This document shows positions 9,139 through 17,739 of a DNA stretch of 64,000 nucleotides, in pieces. The stretch's first letter is position 1; each line of letters opens with the position of its first letter. This DNA is from Stenotrophomonas maltophilia (GTDB lineage: Bacteria; Pseudomonadota; Gammaproteobacteria; Xanthomonadales; Xanthomonadaceae). The notes below the pieces were generated by a model, which saw nothing but the letters and a program-made list of their open reading frames with translations, searched no databases and was not told the origin of the DNA. The position numbers were made by a program, and so were the translations under genes. The DNA lies in the NCBI RefSeq assembly GCF_004920835.1, contig NZ_QFHO01000008.1:62001-126000 (forward strand), given 5' to 3'.

Positions 9139-10635
9139 ATGCAGGCGTACATGCGGACTGTTACCGGAGTAGAGGGACTGGACAGCATTCTTGGCGGCGG
9201 ACTTCCGCAGGCGCGGCTGTATCTGCTGGAAGGACCACCGGGTTCCGGCAAGACCACGTTGTCGCTTCAGTTCCTGCTGGAAGGCCTGCGGCGGGGCGAA
9301 CGCTGCCTGTACATCACGTTGTCCGAGACCGCCGAGGAACTGCGCGAAGTCGCCGCTGCCCATGGCTGGTCGCTGGATGGCCTGCACCTGTTCGAACTGG
9401 GATCGGCTGAAGGCGCAATGGGCAACGGTCGCCTGCAGTCGGTGCTGCATTCGTGGGAAATGGAGCTGGACGAGACGGTCAATCTGATCATGTCCAAGGT
9501 GGACAGCATCGGGCCCACCCGCGTGGTGTTCGATTCGTTGTCCGAACTGCGCCTGCTGGCCCAGGACTCTCTGCGCTACCGGCGCCAGATCCTTGCGTTG
9601 AAGCAGTTCTTCGCGCCCAAGAGCGCTACGGTAATCCTGGTCGATGACCTGACCTCTACCGGCGAAGAGCGCGATGGGCAGTTGCACAGCCTGTGCCACG
9701 GCGTGCTGTCGCTGGAACGCCTGACCCTGGATTTCGGCCCGGCCCGGCGCCGCATGCAGGTACAGAAGCTGCGCGGCGTGGATTTCATTGCGGGCTACCA
9801 CGATATGGTGATCCGTCGTGGAGGACTCGAGATTTTCCCCCGCTTGATCGCCTCCGAGCACCACGACCGGTTCGTGGGTTCGCCGGTGAGCAGTGGCGTC
9901 GACGAGATCGATCGCCTGCTGGGCGGGGGCCCCCTGCGCGGGACCTCGACCCTGTTGACCGGTCCCGCTGGCAGCGGCAAGACCAACGTCGCCCTGCAGT
10001 ACGTGTGGGCGGCCTGCGAACGTGGCGAACGCTGCTGCATCTTCGAGTTCGACGAGCGGGTTGGTACCTTGCTGGCGCGTGCATCGGCACTGGACATCGA
10101 CCTGGACAAGCATCTGCACTCGGGTCTGCTGGAGATCCTGCAGATGGATCCGGCCGAGGTGTCGCCGGGTGAGTTTTCCTGGAACCTGCGCAAGGCGGTC
10201 GAGCAGCGCAACTGCAGCGTGCTGGTGATCGACAGCCTGAATGGCTATGTCACGGCAATGCCACAGGAAAAGCAGCTGATGCTGCAGCTGCACGAGATGT
10301 TGTCCTATCTCAACCAGAAGGGTGTAGCGACGTTCCTGATCAATCCGCAGCATGGCCTGGTGGGCACCATGTCCACCGGCAGCCTCAATGTGTCCTACAT
10401 CGCCGATGCGGTGGTGCTGTTCCGTTTCTTCGAGGCCAAGGGTCGCATCCGCAAAGCCGTTTCGGTAATCAAGAACCGCGGCGGTGCGCACGAAGACACC
10501 ATCCGTGAGCTGAAGATCGACGGGCGTGGCATCACCGTCAGTGCGCCATTGGCAGACTTCCAGGGCATCCTGACCGGCACGCCCGAATTCGTGGGTGACA
10601 GCGCAGCGCTGCTGGGCCAGTCCGATGTCCGATAG
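9139..10635 (+). CDS. KaiC-like two-domain RecA-family ATPase
   Basis: A 498-residue protein with two tandem KaiC/RecA domains. Walker A motifs are GPPGSGKTT (domain 1, about residues 31-39) and GPAGSGKTN (domain 2, about residues 274-282). Each is preceded by a KaiC-type entry, GVEGLDSILGGGLP and GVDEIDRLLGGGPL. Non-cyanobacterial KaiC homologues are usually signalling ATPases and not clock parts. The start at 9139 (MQAYMRTVTGVEGLD) is preferred because the upstream extension to 9058 is not KaiC-like; 9151 is also possible. The downstream kinase starts 11 bases before this stop, so the pair is co-translated and probably one signalling unit. Confidence 0.85.
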   Translation: MQAYMRTVTGVEGLDSILGGGLPQARLYLLEGPPGSGKTTLSLQFLLEGLRRGERCLYITLSETAEELREVAAAHGWSLDGLHLFELGSAEGAMGNGRLQSVLHSWEMELDETVNLIMSKVDSIGPTRVVFDSLSELRLLAQDSLRYRRQILALKQFFAPKSATVILVDDLTSTGEERDGQLHSLCHGVLSLERLTLDFGPARRRMQVQKLRGVDFIAGYHDMVIRRGGLEIFPRLIASEHHDRFVGSPVSSGVDEIDRLLGGGPLRGTSTLLTGPAGSGKTNVALQYVWAACERGERCCIFEFDERVGTLLARASALDIDLDKHLHSGLLEILQMDPAEVSPGEFSWNLRKAVEQRNCSVLVIDSLNGYVTAMPQEKQLMLQLHEMLSYLNQKGVATFLINPQHGLVGTMSTGSLNVSYIADAVVLFRFFEAKGRIRKAVSVIKNRGGAHEDTIRELKIDGRGITVSAPLADFQGILTGTPEFVGDSAALLGQSDVR

Positions 10636-12694
10636 GGACGAAGGCTGCACGGTCGTCCGCATCGTGGCGCCCTTCGGACGCGATGCCGACAGCATTGCCG
10701 CGGTACTGGAGGGGGTAGGGCTGGCAACGCGCATCGCCGGCAACCTGGAGGAGCTGGCCGAGCATCTGGATGATCGCACCGGCCTGGTGGTGGTGACCCA
10801 GGAAGCGTTGGTGCGCGGTGCCGACGGTATGCTGCCTGCATTGCAGCAGCAACCGGCCTGGTCGGATATTCCATTCATCCTGCTGCGCTCGGCGCGGTCG
10901 TACCGCCGTTCCACCCGCGAGGCACTGTTGCCAGCTTCGATCAACGTGGTGGAGATGGACCGGCCGCTTGGCAGCATGTCCCTGATCAGTGCCGTCCAGG
11001 GCGCACTGCGGGCCCGTGACAAGCAGTTCCTCGTGCGTGATCAGATGGCGGCATTGGCGGACGGGCGGGCCGCACTGTCCCGCAGTGAAACCGAGTTGCG
11101 CCTGATCGCCGATGCGATGCCGGTCCTGATCGCCTTTGTTGATCGTTCGATGTGCTTCCGTTTCGCCAACCGCGCCTATGAGACCTGGTTCGATCTCGCC
11201 ACCGGCGAGGTGATCGGCAGGCACGTTCGCGAGGTGATCGGCGAATCCGTATGGCAGCAGCGCAGGGCGGCGATGGAGCGCGCGCTGGATGGCCAAGCGG
11301 CGCTCTTCGAGATCACCTGGCCCCATCCACTACGCGGCCGGCGCGACTGCGAAGTGCGTTACTCGCCGCGCACCGATACCGAGGGCCGGGTCGACGGATT
11401 CCACGTCTTCGTTACCGATATCACCGCCGCCAAGCTGGCCCTGAGCAACAGCCAGCAGCACGCACATGCACTGGAGGCCATGGTGGCCGAGCGCACGCGT
11501 GAGCTGGAAGCGCAGATGGCTGCACGCGAGGCCAGCGAGGCCGCCCTGCGGCAGTCGCAGAAGATGGAAGCGATCGGCCAGTTGACCGGTGGCATCGCGC
11601 ACGATTTCAACAACATGCTGACTGGCATCCTGTCCGCGCTGGACATCGTGCGCCTGCGCCTGGACATGGGGCGGGTGGATGATCTGGAGCGTTTCCTGGA
11701 TACGGCCACCACCTCGGCGCAGCGTGCCGCCGCATTGACCCAGCGCCTGCTCGCGTTCTCGCGCAGGCAGTCGCTGGACGCGCGGCCGGTGGAGATCAAC
11801 ACGTTGCTGGTATCGGTGCAGCACCTGTTGCACAGCACTATCGGGGAAACGGTGCGGCTGCGTACCGAAACCTGCCCGGTGCCGCTGCACGCCACGCTGG
11901 ATGCCAACCAGTTCGAAAGTGCGGTGCTGAACCTGGCCATCAATGCACGCGACGCGATGCCTGATGGCGGCGAGCTGATCCTGCGCACTGCGGAAGCAGA
12001 TGTGCATGCAGGCCAGTATCCGGCAGTGCCGGCAGGGCACTATGCGGTGGTGGCAGTCGCCGACACGGGCGCCGGCATGGCGCCGGAAGTGGTCGAGCGC
12101 GCATTCGAGCCTTTCTTCACCACCAAGCCCATCGGCAAGGGAACCGGGCTGGGCATGTCGATGGTGTATGGCTTCATGCAGCAGTCCGGTGGTCACATCG
12201 CGATCGAATCGCGCCTGGGTGAGGGCACCACCATTTCCCTGTTCATTCCACTGGTGGAGGCCGCGACCAGCGAAGCGGTGGCCGCTCAGGCCAAAGCCAT
12301 CCGGCTCGGCGCTGGCCAGTCGATCCTGGTGGTCGAGGATGATGAGCAGGTGCGCATGCTGGTCACGGTGGTGCTCGAGGACCTGGGGTACCAGGCCCAG
12401 GTGGTGGGCGATGCGGACGCCGCGCTTCCGATCCTGACTTCGAACCAGTGCATCGATCTGTTGATCACTGACGTCGGCCTGCCTGGGCTCAATGGCCGCC
12501 AGCTCGCCGAAATAGCCCGTCACTCGCGGCCGACTTTGCCAGTGCTGTTCATGACCGGCTACGCGGAGAAGGCGCAGGAGCGCTCGTCCTTCCTCGATGC
12601 GGGCATGGCGATGATCGCCAAGCCGTTCCTGCTTGACGAGTTCAGCGCAGCGGTTCGCACCGCGATGCCTGAAACGGCAGGCGGCAATCCGTAG
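10625..12694 (+). CDS. Hybrid sensor histidine kinase with C-terminal receiver
   Basis: A 689-residue soluble hybrid kinase. The N-terminal 130 residues resemble a degenerate receiver-like domain. A PAS domain (about 155-275, MPVLIAFVDRSMCFRFANRA) is followed by a short coiled coil, a HisKA domain with the phospho-acceptor His in GGIAHDFNNML, an HATPase domain (NLAINARDAM; DTGAGM; GTGLGMSMVYG) and a receiver with its Asp in LLITDVGLPGLNG. No membrane segment is seen, so it probably senses a cytoplasmic cue or its KaiC-like partner. The ATG at 10625 overlaps the end of that gene. No DNA-binding output regulator is adjacent. Confidence 0.9.
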   Translation: MSDRDEGCTVVRIVAPFGRDADSIAAVLEGVGLATRIAGNLEELAEHLDDRTGLVVVTQEALVRGADGMLPALQQQPAWSDIPFILLRSARSYRRSTREALLPASINVVEMDRPLGSMSLISAVQGALRARDKQFLVRDQMAALADGRAALSRSETELRLIADAMPVLIAFVDRSMCFRFANRAYETWFDLATGEVIGRHVREVIGESVWQQRRAAMERALDGQAALFEITWPHPLRGRRDCEVRYSPRTDTEGRVDGFHVFVTDITAAKLALSNSQQHAHALEAMVAERTRELEAQMAAREASEAALRQSQKMEAIGQLTGGIAHDFNNMLTGILSALDIVRLRLDMGRVDDLERFLDTATTSAQRAAALTQRLLAFSRRQSLDARPVEINTLLVSVQHLLHSTIGETVRLRTETCPVPLHATLDANQFESAVLNLAINARDAMPDGGELILRTAEADVHAGQYPAVPAGHYAVVAVADTGAGMAPEVVERAFEPFFTTKPIGKGTGLGMSMVYGFMQQSGGHIAIESRLGEGTTISLFIPLVEAATSEAVAAQAKAIRLGAGQSILVVEDDEQVRMLVTVVLEDLGYQAQVVGDADAALPILTSNQCIDLLITDVGLPGLNGRQLAEIARHSRPTLPVLFMTGYAEKAQERSSFLDAGMAMIAKPFLLDEFSAAVRTAMPETAGGNP

Positions 12695-12794
12695 AGTCGG
12701 GCCTGCTCGACTGTTTTTGTGCAGAGCCGAGCCATGCTCGGCTGATCTTTCCCGACTGGAGTCGCATCCGCTGGTCGAGCGAGCTCGACACTAC
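12691..12794. repeat. Three SMAG/REP-like palindromes
   Basis: Three GTAG-type units lie between the convergent kinase and LacI genes: 12691-12712 (GTAGAGTCGGGCCTGCTCGAC), 12721-12742 (core GCCGAGCCATGCTCGGC) and 12771-12794 (core GTCGAGCGAGCTCGAC, ending ACTAC). The last one overlaps the stop codon of the LacI gene on the minus strand. Confidence 0.65.
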
Positions 12795-13822
12795 CCGCGC
12801 TGCGATGATTCCCGCACCACCAGCTTTACCGGGATGCTCTGGCTGTCCACTGCCTGCCGGCCGATCAGTGCCAGCAGGCGCTCCACCAGCAGTTGCCCGG
12901 CCTGCTTGGTGTCCTGCTGCACGGTGGTCAGTGCGGGAGATACCGATGCTGCCAAGGGGATGTCGTCGAAGCCGGTCACCGCCACGTCCTGCGGCACCCG
13001 CAGGCCGGCTTCGCGCAGGGCCCGCATCGCGCCGATGGCGATCAGGTCGCTGGCTGCGCAGATCGCATCGATCGGCTCGCCGCGCGCCAGCAGTGCCTGG
13101 CAGGCCTCCTGGCCGGAGGCTTCGGTGGTGATCGCATCGTGCTGCAGCGCCGCCTCGGCAGCCAGGCCGTGTTCCTGCAGGGCCGCGACATGGCCGCGGT
13201 AGCGTTCCTGGAATTCGGGGTAGTGGCTGGAAGCATGGCCGAGGAAGGCGATGCGGCGGCAGCCCTGCTGCAGTAGGTGGGTGGTGATGTCGTGCCCGCC
13301 CTGGAAGTTGTCGCTGCCGATCGACACGCCGGGTTGGCCGGGCAGGGCGGCGCCCCAGCGCACGAAGTGCGTACCCTGTTCGACCAGCCGTTGCAGGCGG
13401 TCGCGCGATTCGTGGTAGTCGCCGTAGCCGAGCAGGATGATGCCGTCGGCCTTGTTGCTGTCCTCGTAATCGGCCTGCCAGTCGGTGGACAGCTGCTGGA
13501 ACGAAACCAGCAGGTCCTGCCCGTGCAGGGCGCAGGCGCGGGTGATCGAGCCCAGCATCGAATGGAAGAACGGGTTGATCAGCGAGTCGTCGTTGGTCGG
13601 GTCTTCGAAGAACAGCAGGGCCAGCGTGCCCGCATTGCGCAGGCGCAGGCTGGAGGCGTTCTTGTCGACCTTGTAGTTCAGCTCGCGGGCGATGCGCAGG
13701 ATGCGCTCGCGGGTCTCGGCATTGACCATCGGGCTGCCACGCAGGGCCCGCGACACGGTGGGCTGGGAGACCCCGGCCAGGTGGGCGATGTCCAGGGAGG
13801 TGGCTTTGCCTTTGATTGTCAT
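12791..13822 (-). CDS. LacI-family transcriptional regulator
   Basis: A 343-residue regulator. The N-terminal helix-turn-helix TSLDIAHLAGVSQPTVSRAL is followed by the hinge-region motif RILRIARELNYKVDKNA and a periplasmic-binding-protein-like sugar domain (DAICAASDLIAIGAMRAL; DVAVTGFDDIPLA). The start at MTIKGKATSLD was chosen because it sits directly before the helix-turn-helix; longer frames to 13966 lack that logic. It is divergent from the type I secretion operon. Its targets and ligand are unknown; by family it binds palindromes with a central CG, such as the one at 58081 in this window. Confidence 0.9.
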   Translation of the reverse strand: MTIKGKATSLDIAHLAGVSQPTVSRALRGSPMVNAETRERILRIARELNYKVDKNASSLRLRNAGTLALLFFEDPTNDDSLINPFFHSMLGSITRACALHGQDLLVSFQQLSTDWQADYEDSNKADGIILLGYGDYHESRDRLQRLVEQGTHFVRWGAALPGQPGVSIGSDNFQGGHDITTHLLQQGCRRIAFLGHASSHYPEFQERYRGHVAALQEHGLAAEAALQHDAITTEASGQEACQALLARGEPIDAICAASDLIAIGAMRALREAGLRVPQDVAVTGFDDIPLAASVSPALTTVQQDTKQAGQLLVERLLALIGRQAVDSQSIPVKLVVRESSQRG

Positions 13823-13923
13823 GGGAACTGATAGGGAACGTGCAGCGATCATGATGCCATGAGGCTGGCCCGCTGCTTGCAGGTGCGCTCCTGTCTGAAT
13901 GAATGGGGTTGATGTTAAAAAAT

Positions 13924-13939
13924 GTGACCAACTTGTCAC
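13924..13939. promoter_or_regulatory. Inverted repeat GTGAC-N6-GTCAC in the divergent LacI / T1SS promoter region
   Basis: A perfect 5+5 bp inverted repeat lies about 100 bases upstream of both the LacI start and the HlyB-like start, in an AT-rich patch (TTAAAAAATG). The spacing between TGTGA and TCAC (8 bases) is not the canonical CRP/Clp spacing of 6, so I call it only a candidate operator. Confidence 0.4.
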
Positions 13940-14035
13940 TTTGACCCGATTTGCACAAAAGCGCATTCAGCAGATGGACAGCTGCCATGGCATGGCCCTA
14001 GAGTCCGCGCACCAGGGGACAACAAGGCAGTTGAC

Positions 14036-16219
14036 GTGGGCAGCAACGGATCAGGGATCGATCTGCAGGAGTCGCTGTGCGTGGACGATGGAGGCGCGCT
14101 GGCGTGCTTCGTCGCCCTGTTGGGGTTTCTGGATCGGCCTGCCGACCCCGACCAGCTCCGGCACCAGCTGGGCCACCCCGAAGGCCGTATCGATACACAG
14201 GATCTGTTGCGCCTGGCCAAGCGGATGGACGTCAAAGCACGCGTGGTACAGGCGCGGGTTACCGCGCTGCGCGATCATCCGCTGCCCGCCATCGCCTGCC
14301 TGGCCGACGGACGCTATACGCTCGTGCTCAAGGCCGACGCCGAGAACGTGTTGTGCTTCGACGCGGCGGCCGACGGACGCCCGGTCACGCTGTCCCTTGG
14401 CGAGTTCTCGCAGGAGTTCGATGGCCGCCTGTTGCTGATGACCACGCGTGAAAGCGTGGCCGGCGCCGCGAGGCGCTTCGATGTCGGTTGGTTCATTCCT
14501 GCCCTGGTGAAGTATCGCCGCCTGCTGCGTGACGTGCTGGTAGCCTCGTTCTTCCTGCAGTTGATGGCACTGATCACGCCGCTGTTCTTCCAGGTGGTAA
14601 TCGACAAGGTACTGGTGCACAAGGGCATCACCACCCTGGAAGTGCTCGCCCTGGGCCTGCTGGTGGTTTCGGTGTTTGAAGTGGTGATGGGCGGGCTGCG
14701 CACTTACCTGTTCTCGCATACGACCAGCCGTGTGGATGCTGAGCTGGGCTCGAAGCTGTTTTCGCACCTCACCCATCTGCCGCTGGCCTACTTCCAGGCG
14801 CGCCGTGTCGGTGATTCGGTGGCGCGCGTGCGCGAACTGGAGACCATCCGCGAGTTCCTCACATCTTCGGCGCAGACCGTGGTGCTGGACCTGTTCTTTG
14901 CCATCGTGTTCCTGGCCGTGATGTGGCTGTACAGCCCTGCATTGCTGTTGATCGTGCTGATCACGCTGCCGCTGTACGCCGTGGTGGTGATGGTGGTCGG
15001 GCCGATGCTGCGGCGCCGCCTGGATGAGAAGTTCGTGCGCGGTGCCGAGAATCAGTCGTTCCTGGTCGAAGCAGTAACCGGTGTGGAAACCATCAAGGCG
15101 CTGGCGGTCGAGCCGCAGGCGCAGAACCGCTGGGACAAGCAGCTGGCGGGCTACATCCAGGCCAGCTTCCGCGCCAGCATGCTGGCCAACTGGGGTTCGC
15201 AGGCGGTGCAGCTGATCCACAAGCTGGCCACGGTGGCGCTGCTGTTCTTCGGCGCGCGGCTGGTGATTGACGGCAAGCTGACCGTGGGCGAGCTGGTGGC
15301 GTTCAACATGCTTGCCGGGCAGGTTGCCGGACCGGTGCTGCGCCTGGCGCAGTTGGCGCAGGACTTCCAGCAGGCGCGCATTGCCGTGGAGCGGCTGGGC
15401 GACATCCTCAACTCCCCTACCGAACCGGCCAGCTCACCCTCGCGTGCCAGCCTGCCGGCAGTAGATGGCCGCATCGCGCTGGAGCATGTGTCGTTCCGCT
15501 ATCGGCCTGAGGGACAGGAAGTGTTGTCGTCGGTCAGTCTGGAGATCGCTCCGGGTGAGATCCTCGGCGTGGTCGGCCCCTCGGGGTCCGGCAAGTCGAC
15601 CCTGACCAAGCTGATCCAGCGCCTGCACACCCCGGAGCGTGGCCGTGTGCTGGTGGATGGTGTCGATCTGTCCATGGTGGATCCGGCGTGGCTGCGGCGG
15701 CAGGTGGGTGTGGTACTGCAGGAAAACCTGCTGTTCAACCGCAGCGTGCGCGAGAACATCGCCATGGCAGACCCGGCGATGCCGATGAGCCGGGTGGTGG
15801 AAGTGGCCAAGCTGGCTGGTGCGCACGATTTCATCCTGGAGCTGCCCGAGGCCTACGACACACGCATCGACGAGCGTGGTGGCAATCTCTCCGGCGGCCA
15901 ACGGCAGCGTCTGGCAATCGCGCGTGCATTGGCGATCGATCCGAAGATCCTGATCTTCGACGAGGCGACCTCGGCGCTGGATGCGGAGAGCGAGGAAGTC
16001 ATCCAGGACAACCTCAAGCGGATGTCCGCCGGCCGCACCGTGATCATCATCGCGCATCGTCTGTCGGCGGTACGCCAGGCCAACCGCATCGTGACCCTCG
16101 AACGTGGCCGCATCACCGAGACCGGCACGCACGAGGATCTGCTGCGCGCGGGAGGCCGTTACTCACTGCTCTACACCAAACAGATGGGCCTGCCCGCCGT
16201 GGCGGCCCCGCTGAACTGA
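14036..16219 (+). CDS. Type I secretion ABC transporter, HlyB-like
   Basis: A 727-residue inner-membrane ABC exporter of the HlyB type. Residues 1-130 form a C39-peptidase-like domain without a clear catalytic Cys/His set, as in HlyB. A six-segment membrane domain follows (about 160-430), then an ATPase domain with Walker A GPSGSGKST, signature NLSGGQRQR, Walker B ILIFDEATSALD and the switch His in IIIAHRLSAV. The GTG start at 14036 has no strong ribosome-binding site, so the start is uncertain by a few codons. It is the first gene of the secretion operon, and the adaptor gene follows after 30 bases. The outer-membrane TolC-type channel is not in the window. Confidence 0.92.
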   Translation: MGSNGSGIDLQESLCVDDGGALACFVALLGFLDRPADPDQLRHQLGHPEGRIDTQDLLRLAKRMDVKARVVQARVTALRDHPLPAIACLADGRYTLVLKADAENVLCFDAAADGRPVTLSLGEFSQEFDGRLLLMTTRESVAGAARRFDVGWFIPALVKYRRLLRDVLVASFFLQLMALITPLFFQVVIDKVLVHKGITTLEVLALGLLVVSVFEVVMGGLRTYLFSHTTSRVDAELGSKLFSHLTHLPLAYFQARRVGDSVARVRELETIREFLTSSAQTVVLDLFFAIVFLAVMWLYSPALLLIVLITLPLYAVVVMVVGPMLRRRLDEKFVRGAENQSFLVEAVTGVETIKALAVEPQAQNRWDKQLAGYIQASFRASMLANWGSQAVQLIHKLATVALLFFGARLVIDGKLTVGELVAFNMLAGQVAGPVLRLAQLAQDFQQARIAVERLGDILNSPTEPASSPSRASLPAVDGRIALEHVSFRYRPEGQEVLSSVSLEIAPGEILGVVGPSGSGKSTLTKLIQRLHTPERGRVLVDGVDLSMVDPAWLRRQVGVVLQENLLFNRSVRENIAMADPAMPMSRVVEVAKLAGAHDFILELPEAYDTRIDERGGNLSGGQRQRLAIARALAIDPKILIFDEATSALDAESEEVIQDNLKRMSAGRTVIIIAHRLSAVRQANRIVTLERGRITETGTHEDLLRAGGRYSLLYTKQMGLPAVAAPLN

Positions 16220-16249
16220 CCACCGCGCGCCCAGCCAAGGACAGCACGC

Positions 16250-17644
16250 ATGTTGAAGGGACTGAGGCACCACCTGGGCATCCTGCGCGAGAGCCTGCGC
16301 GCGGAGCGTGCGCAGCCGGATCCGCGCAGCTCGGCTGCGCCCGACTTTCTGCCGGCGGCGCTGGAAATTCTGGAAAAGCCCCCGAACCCGATCGGCCGCA
16401 CTGTTCTCTGGTTGCTGATCGCCTTCCTCGCCATCGCACTGGTCTGGTCGTGCCTTGGCCACCTGGACATGGTTGCCGTGGCGGAAGGCAAGGTCATTCC
16501 GCGCGGCAACGTGAAGGTGATCCAAGCGGCGGACCAGGGCGTGGTGCGTGCGATCCATGTGGTCGAAGGACAGTCGGTCAAGGCCGGCACACCGCTGCTC
16601 GAACTGGACCCGACGGTCAGCCATGCCGAAGTCGAGCAGGCGCGTCAGGCACTGTTGACCGCGCAGATCGATGTGGCACGGGCGCAGGCCGTGGTTGACC
16701 ACGTTGCCGGTCGGGCCGGTCGCTTCATCGCACCGGAGGGAGCACCTGACAGCATCATTGCCATCCAGCAGGCGCTGGTGGCCGCCAAGCAGCGCGAGTT
16801 CGATTCCACTGTGGGCGGCTTGCAGCAGGAGCGTAGCCAGCGCGATGGCGAGCACGGCATGATCCTGGCCGAGATCGCCAAGTTGGAAGAGCAGCTGCCG
16901 CTGGCCACCGATCAGTTGAACAAGCTGGAGGAACTGAGCCGCGACAACTATGTGCCGCGACTGCAGGTGGCCGAAGTGAAGGAGCGTGTTGTCGGCATGC
17001 GCCAGGACCTGGCGATCCGTCGCGAAGAGCAGCGCAAAGCGACCGCAGCGCAACTGGCGGCCAGCCAGCAGATGAGCAAGAGCCGCAGCGAGTTCGCACG
17101 CGAAGCATTGGATGCCCTGACCGAGGCCGAAGCGGCGCGCGCGCTGCGTGGCGAAGAATTGAAGAAGGCCCATGACAAGGCCGGTCACACGGTGCTACGC
17201 GCACCGGTGACCGGCGTGGTGCAGCAGCTGCAGGTGCACACCATCGGCGGTGTGGTGAAGCCGGCCGATGCGCTGATGGTGCTGGTGCCGCATGACGGCG
17301 AGCTGGTGGTCGATGCGATGCTGCCCAATCGCGATGCCGGCTTCGTCCGCGACGGGCAGCCGGTGGAGGTGAAGCTGGAGGCCTATCCGTTCACCCGCTA
17401 CGGTGTGGTGGATGGCGTGGTCGAGACTGTGGGCCGCGATGCGGTACAGACCGAGAAGGAAGGGTTGCGCTACCCGGCCCGCGTGCGCCTGCTGCAGCCC
17501 TGGATCGAGGTGGATGGGAGGCGTCGCGCGTTGGCACCGGGCCTGGCAGCAACGGCGGAAATCAAGACCGGTGATCGGCGCATCATTGAGTACCTGTTGT
17601 CGCCGCTTTCAAGACGTGTGCAGGAAGCGGGGCGGGAGCGATGA
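16250..17644 (+). CDS. Type I secretion membrane-fusion protein, HlyD-like
   Basis: A 464-residue periplasmic adaptor that links the ABC transporter to an outer-membrane channel. A cytoplasmic N-terminus of about 50 residues is followed by one membrane segment (TVLWLLIAFLAIALVWSCLG), a lipoyl half (VIPRGNVKVIQAADQGVV), a long alpha-helical hairpin (about 125-300), and the second lipoyl/beta-barrel half with the HlyD signature region (LRAPVTGVVQQLQVHTIGGV). The length is normal for the family. It lies between its transporter and the cargo gene. Confidence 0.92.
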   Translation: MLKGLRHHLGILRESLRAERAQPDPRSSAAPDFLPAALEILEKPPNPIGRTVLWLLIAFLAIALVWSCLGHLDMVAVAEGKVIPRGNVKVIQAADQGVVRAIHVVEGQSVKAGTPLLELDPTVSHAEVEQARQALLTAQIDVARAQAVVDHVAGRAGRFIAPEGAPDSIIAIQQALVAAKQREFDSTVGGLQQERSQRDGEHGMILAEIAKLEEQLPLATDQLNKLEELSRDNYVPRLQVAEVKERVVGMRQDLAIRREEQRKATAAQLAASQQMSKSRSEFAREALDALTEAEAARALRGEELKKAHDKAGHTVLRAPVTGVVQQLQVHTIGGVVKPADALMVLVPHDGELVVDAMLPNRDAGFVRDGQPVEVKLEAYPFTRYGVVDGVVETVGRDAVQTEKEGLRYPARVRLLQPWIEVDGRRRALAPGLAATAEIKTGDRRIIEYLLSPLSRRVQEAGRER

Positions 17645-17739
17645 GCGAGCGCGGACCTCAACCCTGAATCCGATCACATTTTTTGCCAACCGGCAACGTG
17701 CCGAAATTGTTGTTCAACCCAATGGAGTGGAGAACTGAC

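Noticed and set aside
13921..13942. CRP/Clp binding site at TGTGACCAACTTGTCAC
   Set aside because: The spacing between TGTGA and TCAC is 8 bases, where CRP-like sites need 6.
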